Assembly (NCBI RefSeq): GCF_007097155.1
Contig: NZ_VJWA01000002.1
Coordinates: forward strand, 620,001 to 684,000
Source of the DNA: Glacieibacterium frigidum
Lineage (GTDB): Bacteria > Pseudomonadota > Alphaproteobacteria > Sphingomonadales > Sphingomonadaceae
Direction of reading: 5' to 3'
Length of the DNA stretch: 64,000 bases
This document shows positions 1 to 7,735 of the stretch, piece by piece. The translations under genes were made by a program, and so were the position numbers. The notes beneath the pieces are model-generated. The model did not search any database, was not told the origin of the DNA, and saw only the letters and a program-made list of their open reading frames with translations. Numbering within the stretch: position 1 is the first letter of the stretch; the number at the start of each line of letters is the position of its first letter.

Positions 1-280
1 TCGCCGCTGCGCTCTCGTCGCCGCTGGCGAGGCGGCAAAGCAGCAGCGCGAACGAGGACTTGCCGCTTCCGTATGGGCCCGTGATCCGGAACGCCCGCTG
101 CGTCGACGTCGGTGAAAGACCCTCGGCGAGCCGCACCAGCGCCGATCGCGCGGAAGCTGTGACGACGTAACCGTCGAGCGCGGCGGGATCGCCCAGGTCC
201 CGCACCACGTCGGTCGAGCGCACGTAGCGCCGTGAAAGCGAGACGCGGTCGGCGATGGTCCCTGGAATCGCGCTCACCAT
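1..280 (-). CDS. P-loop ATPase, SspC-like, 5' part only
   Basis: The first 93 codons of a minus-strand gene that leaves the window at its left edge. The ATG at 280-278 overlaps the end of the DUF4007 gene. Residues 68-75 read GPYGSGKS, a Walker A nucleotide-binding loop preceded by the hydrophobic FRIT strand, so the protein should bind ATP. The ATP motif is seen. The SspC-like label is inferred from position: in SspABCD phosphorothioation operons a large ATPase follows the cysteine desulfurase and SspB. The remaining domains, and any SspD (PAPS-reductase-like) gene, would lie outside the window. Another defence-type ATPase cannot be excluded. Confidence 0.7.
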   Translation of the reverse strand, partial: MVSAIPGTIADRVSLSRRYVRSTDVVRDLGDPAALDGYVVTASARSALVRLAEGLSPTSTQRAFRITGPYGSGKSSFALLLCRLASGDESAAA

Positions 281-1203
281 GCCAGTCTCTCCAGTTCTTC
301 GGGGCCCTCTGCCTTGGTCGAGACGAGCTCCAGTCCGCCGATGCCGTCGCCTCGGAGGGCGAGCCGATCGGAATGGTCGCAGATCCGCTCCAGAAGCCCG
401 TGCATCGTCGCCTCGTCCAGTCGGTAAACCGACCCCGGTGAAACCCGGTCCAGCATGATCGACCGCATCGTCAATGCGGACGAGCCGGGGGCGGTCCCCC
501 GCCAATGGTCCGCAAGCGCGAAGGCGAGCGTCCTCCAGTCCAGGCCGCCCTTGCAGCCACGGTTCAGCCGGATCGTCGGCACACCACCCGGAGTGGCGGT
601 GCGCAGCAGATCGAGTTCCTGGAAAGGCGAGCCGAGCGTGTCCTCGAGGACGGCCGCGCTGCGATCAGCCGACGCGTCGTAGGTCTTGATCAGCATGTCC
701 AGATGGGCCGCGGCTGTCCCCGCGTTGACGCCTCCACGGGTCTCCATCGAGGAGGCGGTGATCAGCTCGAGCAGCCGCCGCCGCGCAACCTCCGCATCCG
801 TGACCGAGAGGAAGGCGGCTGTCCATGCCCCCAGCCCACCGTGCACCGTGATCTGCCAGTGGAGGCGCCACAGCGATCCGATGTCCTCCAGAAACGGGTC
901 GGCGCCTAGGTCCGGGTCGAGCAGCCGGCGGCCGAATCCGGTGGGGCGTACGACACGCCCCTCGGTGCGGGTGACGCCGAAGGCGTCTCCCCAGAACCGG
1001 ATGGAGCGAACCATGTTCTTCCCCAACCCGAGCATGAGGATCGCGCGCTCGTCATCCACGAAGATCTCGGGGTCGTGCATTACGGCCTCGTACACCTTCG
1101 GAAGCCATCCATAGCGAACGGCGAATGACTCGTGGCCCGAAAACACCCTGGCCCTGCCACGGTCCCGGGCTGACGTTCCGGGGCGCTCCATCACATCCGT
1201 CAT
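274..1203 (-). CDS. DUF4007 family protein, SspB-like
   Basis: A 309-residue protein, close to the roughly 290 residues usual for DUF4007. The family hallmark is clear: FSGHESF at residues 21-27, then RYGWLPK at 30-36, with GLGKNMVRSIRFW at 59-71. As I recall, SspB, the DNA-nicking component of the SspABCD phosphorothioation system, carries this domain; that link is family knowledge, not read here. The gene starts one base after the cysteine desulfurase stop and its own end overlaps the ATPase start, so the three are one operon. A second in-frame ATG lies four codons in; neither start has a strong ribosome site. The likely role is strand nicking during sulfur insertion into DNA. Confidence 0.8.
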   Translation of the reverse strand: MTDVMERPGTSARDRGRARVFSGHESFAVRYGWLPKVYEAVMHDPEIFVDDERAILMLGLGKNMVRSIRFWGDAFGVTRTEGRVVRPTGFGRRLLDPDLGADPFLEDIGSLWRLHWQITVHGGLGAWTAAFLSVTDAEVARRRLLELITASSMETRGGVNAGTAAAHLDMLIKTYDASADRSAAVLEDTLGSPFQELDLLRTATPGGVPTIRLNRGCKGGLDWRTLAFALADHWRGTAPGSSALTMRSIMLDRVSPGSVYRLDEATMHGLLERICDHSDRLALRGDGIGGLELVSTKAEGPEELERLAW

Positions 1204-1204
1204 T

Positions 1205-2332
1205 TCAACCGACTTTCCTGGATGACACAGACCGGAGCGTCGTTACGGCCTGGCAGACGACCGATGCCGCCGTGGCCACCTCCTCCGGCGTGGTGTGCCG
1301 CCCGAACCCGACACGTATGGTGCCTTCCGCGATCTCGGGATCCGCGATCGCGGAGAGCACGTGCGAAACGCCGATCGCGCCGGCGCTGCACGCGGACCCC
1401 GTCGAGATCGCCAACTGCGGGACGCTGGCCACCAGGACGTCGGCGTCGAGACCGGGGAATGCAACACTCAGGTTGTGCGGGACGCGCCGATCGGTGGAGC
1501 CGTTCACGACGAGCCACGGGTGCACCTGCCGCAGAGCACTCAGGAATTGCGCGGAGAGAGCTGCGGCGTGATGGGCGTCGCGCTCCATCTCCTGCATCGC
1601 AATGTGGCACGCCGCGCCAAATCCGACCGCAAGCGCGGTCGCGACGGTGCCCGCTCGGACGCCGCGTTCCTGGCCTCCCCCGGTGACGACCGGCCGTGGT
1701 TGCAACAGCCCCCGCCAGATCAGCGCGCCCATCCCCTGCGGTCCATAGACCTTGTGCGACGACAGCCAGGCCGCACGCGCGTCCCACGCTTCGAGATCGA
1801 CTCGGACGCGTCCGGCCGCCTGCGATACGTCCGTGAACAGGGCGACGTCGGCCAGGCGACACGCCGCGGCGATCTCAGGGAGCGGCTGCACCGTCCCGAT
1901 CTCGTTGTTGACCGCCATGACGATCGCGACGTCGCGACCTTCGAGGTCTTCGGCGAAATCGTCAACATCGAGGACGCCATCCGGCCCGATTCTTGCCGTC
2001 GTAACGTCCAGTTCGGTCGCCCTTGCGACGAGCGTCTCCACGACGCAGGCGTGTTCGATGGGACTCACGAGCACCCGCGATCCCGAGGGTAGTGCACGGA
2101 TCGCGATGTTGGCCGCCTCGGTCGCGCCTGCGGTGAAAAAGAGTTCATGGGCTTGCGCACCGACCAGCGCCGCGACCTGGCCGCGAGCCGTTTCGACCGC
2201 CTCCGCCGCGGCGCGTCCAATAGCGTGTGTGGCGTGGGGGTTCGAAGGTCGCGACAGCCAAGGCATCATCGCTTCCAACACGCGGAGATCCAAAGGCGTC
2301 GTCGCCTGGTGATCGAGGTAGATCGCCGTCAT
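1205..2332 (-). CDS. Cysteine desulfurase, SspA/DndA-like
   Basis: A 375-residue PLP-dependent class V aminotransferase. Seen: YLDHQATTPLD near residue 5, HATHAIGR at 33-40, the PLP-stacking H94 (PIEHACV), D168, the Schiff-base K194 in SSHKVYGPQGMGA, and the persulfide-carrying C315 in STGSACSAG. Family enzymes remove sulfur from L-cysteine and pass it on as a persulfide. No isc or suf genes are nearby. The gene is coupled to a DUF4007 protein and a P-loop ATPase, so the sulfur probably goes to DNA phosphorothioation, not to Fe-S clusters. The ATG overlaps the stop of the methyltransferase gene (ATGA). A housekeeping IscS role is the less likely alternative. Confidence 0.85.
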   Translation of the reverse strand: MTAIYLDHQATTPLDLRVLEAMMPWLSRPSNPHATHAIGRAAAEAVETARGQVAALVGAQAHELFFTAGATEAANIAIRALPSGSRVLVSPIEHACVVETLVARATELDVTTARIGPDGVLDVDDFAEDLEGRDVAIVMAVNNEIGTVQPLPEIAAACRLADVALFTDVSQAAGRVRVDLEAWDARAAWLSSHKVYGPQGMGALIWRGLLQPRPVVTGGGQERGVRAGTVATALAVGFGAACHIAMQEMERDAHHAAALSAQFLSALRQVHPWLVVNGSTDRRVPHNLSVAFPGLDADVLVASVPQLAISTGSACSAGAIGVSHVLSAIADPEIAEGTIRVGFGRHTTPEEVATAASVVCQAVTTLRSVSSRKVG

Positions 2333-3024
2333 GGTGCTCGCCTCCCGACCGCCTGCTTCAGTTCGTCGGGGAAGGCGTCGACCAGATCGGCTAAGATCGC
2401 GTTCCGCTCCAACGCCGGAGCACGCTGCAGCTTCCTGACGTGCGAAGTCCGCCTGCGCCTAAGCGCCTCACGTTCCCGGAAGTCGATGCCGAGGTGATCG
2501 TAGTCGTGGAGCACGGTCGGCGGAGCGAAGTTGGTCCACGCCCGCTCGGTGACGGCTCCCATTTGCGTGCAGTTCACGTAGTCGACGGCATGCCAGCCGG
2601 GAAGCGCGGCGTCGTACGCCGGGCTGGGATAGCCAGTGATGATCACTTTGCACCGGAGCTCCACCAGGACGGCGAGTAGCCGCGCATGGTCCGCGGCCGT
2701 GTAGTCGCAGCGATAGCATCGCGCGCGCCGCCGGCTCTCGGGCCAGTATGGCGGATCGCAGAATACCATCGCCGCCGGGCCGGGCGGATGTTCGACCAGG
2801 TAGGACGCGGCATCGCCGAGCACGAGTTCGATCATTGGATCGCCGCGCTCCCGCCAACGGGCGATCACCCGGTCGTCCGCGTCGATGCCGATGTTTCGGG
2901 CCGCGCGTCGCTTCTTTAGCATCACTGCCCCGCCGCCGAGATGGGTCTCTATGAAAACGTCATGCGGCGGCATCAGGTTGATCAGCCTCTGGTAGGCCCG
3001 TCCTTTTCCGCCGGGATAAGTCAT
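2329..3024 (-). CDS. Dam-family DNA adenine N6-methyltransferase
   Basis: A 231-residue D12-class methyltransferase. TYPGGKG at residues 2-8 is the SAM-binding motif X, LGGGAVML around 29-36 resembles motif I, and CDPPYWPES at 89-97 holds the DPPY catalytic motif IV. It should methylate adenine N6 in DNA; its target site cannot be read from the sequence. The frame is open 53 codons further upstream, but I chose the ATG at 3024. Translation there starts at the conserved TYPGGKG block, and GAAGG lies just ahead. It leads the operon into the desulfurase with an ATGA overlap, so it is probably part of the modification system. A hairpin covers its ribosome site (3029-3056). Confidence 0.85.
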   Translation of the reverse strand: MTYPGGKGRAYQRLINLMPPHDVFIETHLGGGAVMLKKRRAARNIGIDADDRVIARWRERGDPMIELVLGDAASYLVEHPPGPAAMVFCDPPYWPESRRRARCYRCDYTAADHARLLAVLVELRCKVIITGYPSPAYDAALPGWHAVDYVNCTQMGAVTERAWTNFAPPTVLHDYDHLGIDFREREALRRRRTSHVRKLQRAPALERNAILADLVDAFPDELKQAVGRRAP

Positions 3025-3028
3025 GCGA

Positions 3029-3056
3029 CCTTCATCGCATGTTCTTGCGATGAAGG
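3029..3056 (-). promoter_or_regulatory. 11-bp perfect inverted repeat over the methylase ribosome site
   Basis: CCTTCATCGCA and TGCGATGAAGG face each other across a 6-base loop (3040-3045). The repeat ends five bases before the methyltransferase ATG. On the minus-strand mRNA the 3' arm contains GAAGG, the probable Shine-Dalgarno. The repeat could be a hairpin limiting translation or a protein operator; the sequence alone does not decide. Confidence 0.6.
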
Positions 3057-3627
3057 CAAATCGAAGCGACGCGGATTTATGATCGCTGGCGTCTGGCGCA
3101 TGTCCCGCGTCGGTCGCGCTTACGCGGCGGTCTTCGCATCGCTTCGCAGGACACTTTCGAACCAACTTGCCGGGCCTTGGCAAGGCGTTAGCGCGCCGGC
3201 CATATGGGAGGCCGATAACTCGCTATGTCCTCATTGACTGTCTAGGCGCAGCGCTGGCTATATCCGCTCTCGCGATTCATCGGCCGATTGCCACCAGCCA
3301 GCAAACAGCCCGATTGAGCCAAATACCGCACCTGAACGAACGAGTGGTTTCGGGAGGCCGCCTGAGCGACGTGAATGTCCGGGTATGGGTCACAGCGGTC
3401 GATACTAGCGGCCGTTAATCACGCAGGCCGCTCTTTACCGCGCGGCGATCTGCTGCGGGTCGTAGATGTCGAGAAGCGCCAATCCGCTGGCCATCTAAAC
3501 TGCTATCGGGTGAGGTATGGCAGGTTAGGTGGTATACGCGTGCGTGAGCTTCAAAATTTCCTGTCTAGTTTGAGCCTGTTTTAAAGTTAACAGGTCGACC
3601 CCAGCTCCGTCACGCGCTCGGCTGTGG
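3057..3627. other. Gene-free stretch between two minus-strand operons
   Basis: About 570 bases with only short, motif-free open frames. The promoter of the methylase-ssp operon should lie at its low-coordinate end, but I see no convincing -35/-10 pair. The part near 3500-3595 is visibly richer in A and T than its surroundings. I found no tRNA, repeat or insertion-sequence end. Confidence 0.5.
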
Positions 3628-4297
3628 TCACCACGTCCCCGCAACTATTCGCCTCTGCCGCTCTTCCTCGCTTGCACTCGTGCTCGGAACTGGCACTTCG
3701 GGCGGATAGGGTGGCAGCGCGCCGCAAAGTTCGTAGGTCGCGATCACAACGCCTGTGGCTGTTATCTTGTGGTCGATCATCCTGAGCCGGCCGGCAGGTG
3801 TGTCGCTGCCTAGCAGGCGCTTGCCATTTCCCAGGGTCAGCGGGAAGATCATCAGCGTCAGCCGGTCGAGCAAGCCGGCGGCGATCACGCCCGGATAGAT
3901 CGTGCCCGATCCCTGGATGATGAGGTCGGGCCCGTCGCTGCGCTTGAGCGACGCGACGTCATCGATGCTCCGCAGACGATGTCTGTTCGCCCATTCGAGC
4001 GGCTGATTGCCGTGTGTCAGCACATGTTTCCCTGCGCGGGTAAACGCCTCGCCCATGACCGCGTCTTCGCCCTGCACATAAGGCCAGAAGGCCGCGAAGA
4101 TGTCGTAGGTGCGGCGCCCGAGCAGGAGTTCATATTCGCCGCTGAAGAGCGAGCCGACCGCCTCGCCGACTTCGTCGTCCCACAATTTGAAGACCCAACC
4201 GCCGTCGTCGAAACCGCCGGTCGGGTCTTCGGTAGGTCCACCCGGCGTGCACGACGCCGTCGAGGGAGACAAAGGCGGATCCCGTGATTTTGCGCAT
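3628..4297 (-). pseudogene. RibD C-terminal/dihydrofolate reductase-like gene with a frameshift
   Basis: The start ATG at 4297 shares a base with the stop of the VOC gene (TGATG). The first 18 codons read as a normal family start (MRKITGSAFVSLDGVV). The rest (PGGPTEDPTGGFDDGGW, then LLGRRTYDIFAAFWP, IIQGSGT and LTLGNGKRL) is in a different frame. The break is at about 4240-4247 and fits a 2-base loss or 1-base gain. Family members are NADPH-dependent reductases of the RibD_C fold, often of unknown substrate. This copy would be inactive unless the shift is a sequencing error. A 214-codon frame can be opened from a TTG at 4272, but it would lack the N-terminal strand. Confidence 0.75.
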
Positions 4298-5082
4298 CAG
4301 CCTTGGCCGCGTGCGCCGACGACGCCGATCTCGAAGCCCTGGGCGTCGGTCAGGTTGGCAGAATAGTCGCCGCCAGGGATTTCGTCCGGTCCCTGGATGA
4401 GCGTGCCACCCCCGGCCTTTGCAGTCTCGATCGCGGCGTCGATGTCGGAAACGAGGATGTACCAGTTCCACCGCGCCTTGGCGCCAGTAGCGACGCTCGA
4501 CATCACCGCGCCTGGACAATCGTCCTTGGCGCGGCCGATGAAGCTGTACTCGCCCAGCTCGCCCATCGGCATGCCGCCTTGCTTCGACCAGCCGAACAGC
4601 GCGGAGTAGAAGTCGATCGCGGCGTCGGGGTCGGGCGTGGCGAGCTCGATCCATACGCCGTGACCGTGATTGCCGGCACCCTGCTTGAATGCCTGACTGT
4701 CCTCCGGGCTGGCCCCTTTCATGATCGAGAAGGTCACGCCCTGCGGATCGCTGCAGACGGCGAAGCGGCCGACCTGGGGAATGTCCATCGGGCCGAAAAT
4801 GACCGCTCCGCCGAGCGACTTCACGGCATCCGTCATCGCGTCGACGTCGTCGCTGGCGAAATAGATCGACCATCCCCCCTGGCCGGCAGGCATGCCGGCC
4901 GGCGGGGTCATCAATCCCGCAACCCCCGTCGTGCCGGGACCGGCGAGGCGATAGCCGCCATGCTCGGGCGTCGGCGAGGGGGCGACCGACCAGCCGGTCA
5001 CCGCGGTGTAAAATTTCTGGGCGGCGTCTTGGTCGGGCGTTGTGAGCTCGAACCAGATCGGGGTACCGTTTGCATTCGCCAT
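4297..5082 (-). CDS. Two-domain VOC (glyoxalase/dioxygenase superfamily) protein
   Basis: A 261-residue protein made of two VOC modules, about residues 6-122 and 135-258. Each opens with a strand plus DAA segment (IWFELTTPDQDAAQKFY and VWIELATPDPDAAIDFY) and contains a GGYRLAG or GEYSFIG-like strand. VOC proteins bind a metal and act on small electrophiles or antibiotics, or are non-catalytic. The substrate is not evident. The frame is open further upstream, but the ATG at 5082 has GGGAGAG ahead of it. It is third in a GST, DUF1428, VOC, RibD-like operon, which suggests detoxification. Confidence 0.8.
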   Translation of the reverse strand: MANANGTPIWFELTTPDQDAAQKFYTAVTGWSVAPSPTPEHGGYRLAGPGTTGVAGLMTPPAGMPAGQGGWSIYFASDDVDAMTDAVKSLGGAVIFGPMDIPQVGRFAVCSDPQGVTFSIMKGASPEDSQAFKQGAGNHGHGVWIELATPDPDAAIDFYSALFGWSKQGGMPMGELGEYSFIGRAKDDCPGAVMSSVATGAKARWNWYILVSDIDAAIETAKAGGGTLIQGPDEIPGGDYSANLTDAQGFEIGVVGARGQG

Positions 5083-5105
5083 AGTGTCTCTCCCAACGGT
5101 GACGA

Positions 5106-5819
5106 TTACTGGCTCAGGATCGGCTGAAAGCCGCCCCAGAACATGCGTGTGCCGTCGAAGGGCATGTCGGCCCCAGGCTTCATGCGATCGTCGGCCATGA
5201 CCTTTTCCCAGCCCGCGTCGCGGGTCGCCTTGTCGGGCCATTCGATCCACGAGAAGACGATCGTCTCATCGTCCGCCGCCTTGGTCGCGCGCTTATAGTC
5301 GGTCTGCTTGCCGTCGGTGACGTCGTCACCCCAAGCCTCAACCACGCGCACCGCACCGAATTCCTGGAACACGCCCGCCGCCTTCTCGGCCATCGCGCGA
5401 TAGGCCTCCTTGTTTTTTGTAGGCACTGGGACGACGAAACCATCGACATACCCGCCCTGGCCATTGCCCTGATCGACGATGGCATCAAACCCTGCGTAGA
5501 TCATGCGGCTGCCGTCGAACGGCATCGCCTTGCCCATTTCCGCCATGCGAGGATCGGCCATCATCTTCGCGACGGCGGTATCGCGCGTTGCCTTGTCGGG
5601 ATATTCGAACCAACTGAACACGATCGTCTCGTCGTCTTTGGCCTGCACCGCGCCATAGAAGTCGGTGACCTTGCCCTTCGGCACGTCGTCGCCCCAGTTC
5701 TCGGCCATGCGCGCGACACCCAGTTCCGCGAACAGCGCTGCGGCGTCCCGAGCATGCTTGATGTAGGCGTCCTTGTTGGCGGTCGGCACCGCCGTCACGA
5801 ATCCCTCGACGTAGGTCAT
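5106..5819 (-). CDS. Tandem-duplicated DUF1428 protein
   Basis: A 237-residue protein containing two copies of DUF1428, a family usually about 117 residues long (E. coli YbaA). Copy 1 spans about residues 1-117 and copy 2 about 120-237. Both hold the order GFV-PVPT-NK-AY, then WGDDV-GK-TD, DDETIVFSW, PDKATRD and MPFDG-RM. The DUF1428 fold is a ferredoxin-like dimer related to stress-response monooxygenase folds; no reaction is known to me. The ATG at 5819 overlaps the GST stop (ATGA), so the genes are translationally coupled. The duplication makes a covalent dimer of what is normally a homodimer; that reading is inference. Confidence 0.85.
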   Translation of the reverse strand: MTYVEGFVTAVPTANKDAYIKHARDAAALFAELGVARMAENWGDDVPKGKVTDFYGAVQAKDDETIVFSWFEYPDKATRDTAVAKMMADPRMAEMGKAMPFDGSRMIYAGFDAIVDQGNGQGGYVDGFVVPVPTKNKEAYRAMAEKAAGVFQEFGAVRVVEAWGDDVTDGKQTDYKRATKAADDETIVFSWIEWPDKATRDAGWEKVMADDRMKPGADMPFDGTRMFWGGFQPILSQ

Positions 5820-6520
5820 GCGCTCTCTCCCTCGGATGTTTTCATCTTTGCTTCCCACTCGGCGAAGCCCGGCGGCGGCGAGCCCGTGAAGCCCGCCATC
5901 TGGGCCGCCAGCGCGCGCTGGAACGCCGGCCGCGCTTCGCCTCGCGTGACATAATCGGCGAGCGTCGGATGCTCGGACAAAAGCGGGTCGTCGCGGATGA
6001 TGCGCAGCACCGCGACCATCAGCAGGTCGCCCGCACTGAAGTCGCCGTCGAACCAGTCGTTTTCGCCGAGACGCGAGGCGACATCCTGCAGCCGCTCGCG
6101 GATGCGCTGCTCGACCGACGGGCGGCGTGGCTTGGACCAGGGCTTGTCGGCCTCGAACAGGTCGACGAACGACAGGTCCATCACCGGTGGCTCGACGGTG
6201 TTGAGCGCTGCGAACATCCATTCGACGGCACGCGCGCGGGCAGCGGCGTCGGCCGGAAGCAGACCGCCGCGTGTCGTGGCGATGTGGTGGACAATCGCGC
6301 CAGACTCGAAGAGCGTGAGCTCGCCTTCCTCGAGGGTCGGCACCTGCCCGAACGGCTGGCGCGCGCGATGATCGGGGTGCTTCTGCTCGCCCTGCGACAG
6401 GTAGCGAACGTCATAGGGCTGCCCCACCTCCTCCAGTGCCCAGCGGACACGCAGGTCGCGCACTTGCCCTTTTGCAAAGTCGGGCACCCAGTCGAATGCT
6501 GTGATGACGGGACGGGTCAC
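5816..6520 (-). CDS. Glutathione S-transferase family protein
   Basis: A 234-residue GST with an N-terminal thioredoxin-like domain. Seen: RVRWALEEVGQPYDV, then FGQVPTLEEGELTLFESGAI, which contains the cis-proline VPTL and glutathione-contacting ES. The C-terminal part is helical, with DWFDGDFSAGDLLM. The start is a GTG at 6520 with a strong AAGGAGAAG ahead. It leads the DUF1428, VOC and RibD-like genes, and the operon is divergent from an HxlR regulator. The substrate is unknown; a role in removing electrophiles is inferred from family and neighbours. Confidence 0.85.
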   Translation of the reverse strand: MTRPVITAFDWVPDFAKGQVRDLRVRWALEEVGQPYDVRYLSQGEQKHPDHRARQPFGQVPTLEEGELTLFESGAIVHHIATTRGGLLPADAAARARAVEWMFAALNTVEPPVMDLSFVDLFEADKPWSKPRRPSVEQRIRERLQDVASRLGENDWFDGDFSAGDLLMVAVLRIIRDDPLLSEHPTLADYVTRGEARPAFQRALAAQMAGFTGSPPPGFAEWEAKMKTSEGESA

Positions 6521-6543
6521 GATACTCTTCTCCTTGGAAACGC

Positions 6544-6639
6544 TCAGCAGGACGCAACGTGAAAGCGGGAGGCGGCACGGCCGGTGCAAACTTGCACGCG
6601 GCGATTGCGGACAGGGTCTCGAAGATCGATCTTGGCCAT
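6544..6639 (-). CDS. 31-codon open frame upstream of the GST gene
   Basis: A short frame starting MAKIDLRDPV with an excellent ribosome site (AAAGGAGCGAGCG before the ATG) and ending 23 bases before the GST start codon. I recognise no family. It could be a leader peptide, a real small protein, or the stump of a deleted first operon gene. The strong ribosome site is the only support. Confidence 0.35.
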   Translation of the reverse strand: MAKIDLRDPVRNRRVQVCTGRAASRFHVASC

Positions 6640-6677
6640 CGCTCGCTCCTTTCATCCGGCCTCGAATCACCTACTTA

Positions 6678-6700
6678 TCTTAGTGACGACGACACTTAGA
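6678..6700. promoter_or_regulatory. Candidate HxlR operator
   Basis: TCTTAGTG and CACTTAGA are inverted repeats with 7 of 8 positions matching across a 7-base spacer. The site lies between the divergent HxlR gene (start 6708) and the GST operon. HxlR regulators bind such imperfect palindromes as dimers, so this is the likely site of control for both directions. Confidence 0.45.
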
Positions 6701-6707
6701 AAAAACA

Positions 6708-7400
6708 ATGGCTCAGTCAGAAAAAGTAACCAGCAAACGGCGAGACGTTGCAGATCGCCGGTATGACGACGCCTGCGGCACCGCTTTCGCGCTCGAATTG
6801 CTCGGCGAGCGCTGGACGCTGCTGATCATGCGCGAGCTGATGTTCGGGGCACGCCGCTTCGGCCAAATCCGCGCCCAACTGCCGGGGATCAGCGCCAATG
6901 TGCTCGCCCAAAGGTTGGAAAATCTGGAGGCGGCGGGCGTTTTGAAGCGGCGCAAGCTGCCGGCACCCGCCTCGGTGCCGGTCTACGAACTCACCTCATG
7001 GGGCTATGAGAGCGAACCGATCATGCAGACGATGGGCCGCTGGGCGGTACGCTCGCCCGACCACGACGCCAGTCTGCCATTGTCGCCTGCCTCATTGATG
7101 ATGTCGCTGCGCACGATGCTGGACGCAGCCGGCGCGAAAGACCTTCGCATGACGGTCGCCTTTCGCCTAGCGGATGATGCCTTCGTCGCCAAGCTTGCCG
7201 ATGGTCGATTGGACATCGAGCGCGGTGACGGTGAAGCCGACCTGATCTTTGCAGGCGAGCCCGAGGCGCTGGCAGGCCTGATCTACGGCGAAGTGCCGGT
7301 GGCCGAACTCGAGAGGATGGGCGTCCTTGCCGTCACGGGTGATCGATCGCTGATCGCGCCCTTCAATGCACTCTTCAACCTGCCGGCGAAGTTCGCGTGA
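6708..7400 (+). CDS. HxlR-family regulator with SCP2-like C-terminal domain
   Basis: A 230-residue protein. Residues about 20-110 form an HxlR winged helix: CGTAFALELLGERWTLLIMREL, then FGQIRAQLPGISANVLAQRLENLEAAGVLKRR. Residues about 125-230 resemble the SCP2 sterol-carrier fold found in some members of this family, here perhaps sensing a hydrophobic ligand. It is transcribed away from the GST operon, with a candidate operator between them. The likely role is control of that operon in response to a small lipophilic compound; the ligand is unknown. Confidence 0.85.
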   Translation: MAQSEKVTSKRRDVADRRYDDACGTAFALELLGERWTLLIMRELMFGARRFGQIRAQLPGISANVLAQRLENLEAAGVLKRRKLPAPASVPVYELTSWGYESEPIMQTMGRWAVRSPDHDASLPLSPASLMMSLRTMLDAAGAKDLRMTVAFRLADDAFVAKLADGRLDIERGDGEADLIFAGEPEALAGLIYGEVPVAELERMGVLAVTGDRSLIAPFNALFNLPAKFA

Positions 7401-7735
7401 CCGACGGGGTAGACGGTTCGGGAATGACCGAGACGATCAAGAACTACGCCGTCGATGTGTGGGTTCGCGTCGCTGCCAGTAGTGTTGCGCGCCGCTGCGC
7501 GGATAGCCGACGTCAGCTTTTGAGCCGACACCTAAGCGACCGGCTATTGGCGCGGTTAACAGCGAGCGCTGTGCCTGTACGGATGTCTGGTTCTGGGCAG
7601 GGTCAGTACCGCTCTGAATGTTCGACATTGGGTCTCCGCAGCCATCGGCTATCTGACGGATGACGGTCACGCGTCTCCCAAAAGCCAGACTGCGCCCCCC
7701 GAATCAGGTTTGATGGATGGCGCACTGCAGGTCGA
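7401..7735. other. Gene-free stretch after the HxlR gene
   Basis: 335 bases without a credible gene. Its only notable content is the first copy of an 18-base direct repeat (7688-7705), about 30 bases before the next gene. Confidence 0.5.
7688..7705 (+). repeat. Direct repeat DR-1 (copy 1)
   Basis: GACTGCGCCCCCCGAATC, identical over 18 bases to 11168-11185. The flanks of the two copies do not match, apart from GGTTT one base offset. The repeat brackets three unrecognised genes and a truncated resolvase. It could be an attachment or target-site scar. Confidence 0.7.

Noticed and set aside
3167..3584. Short plus-strand frames in the gap after the methylase
   Set aside because: No ribosome sites, no motifs and no compositional support.
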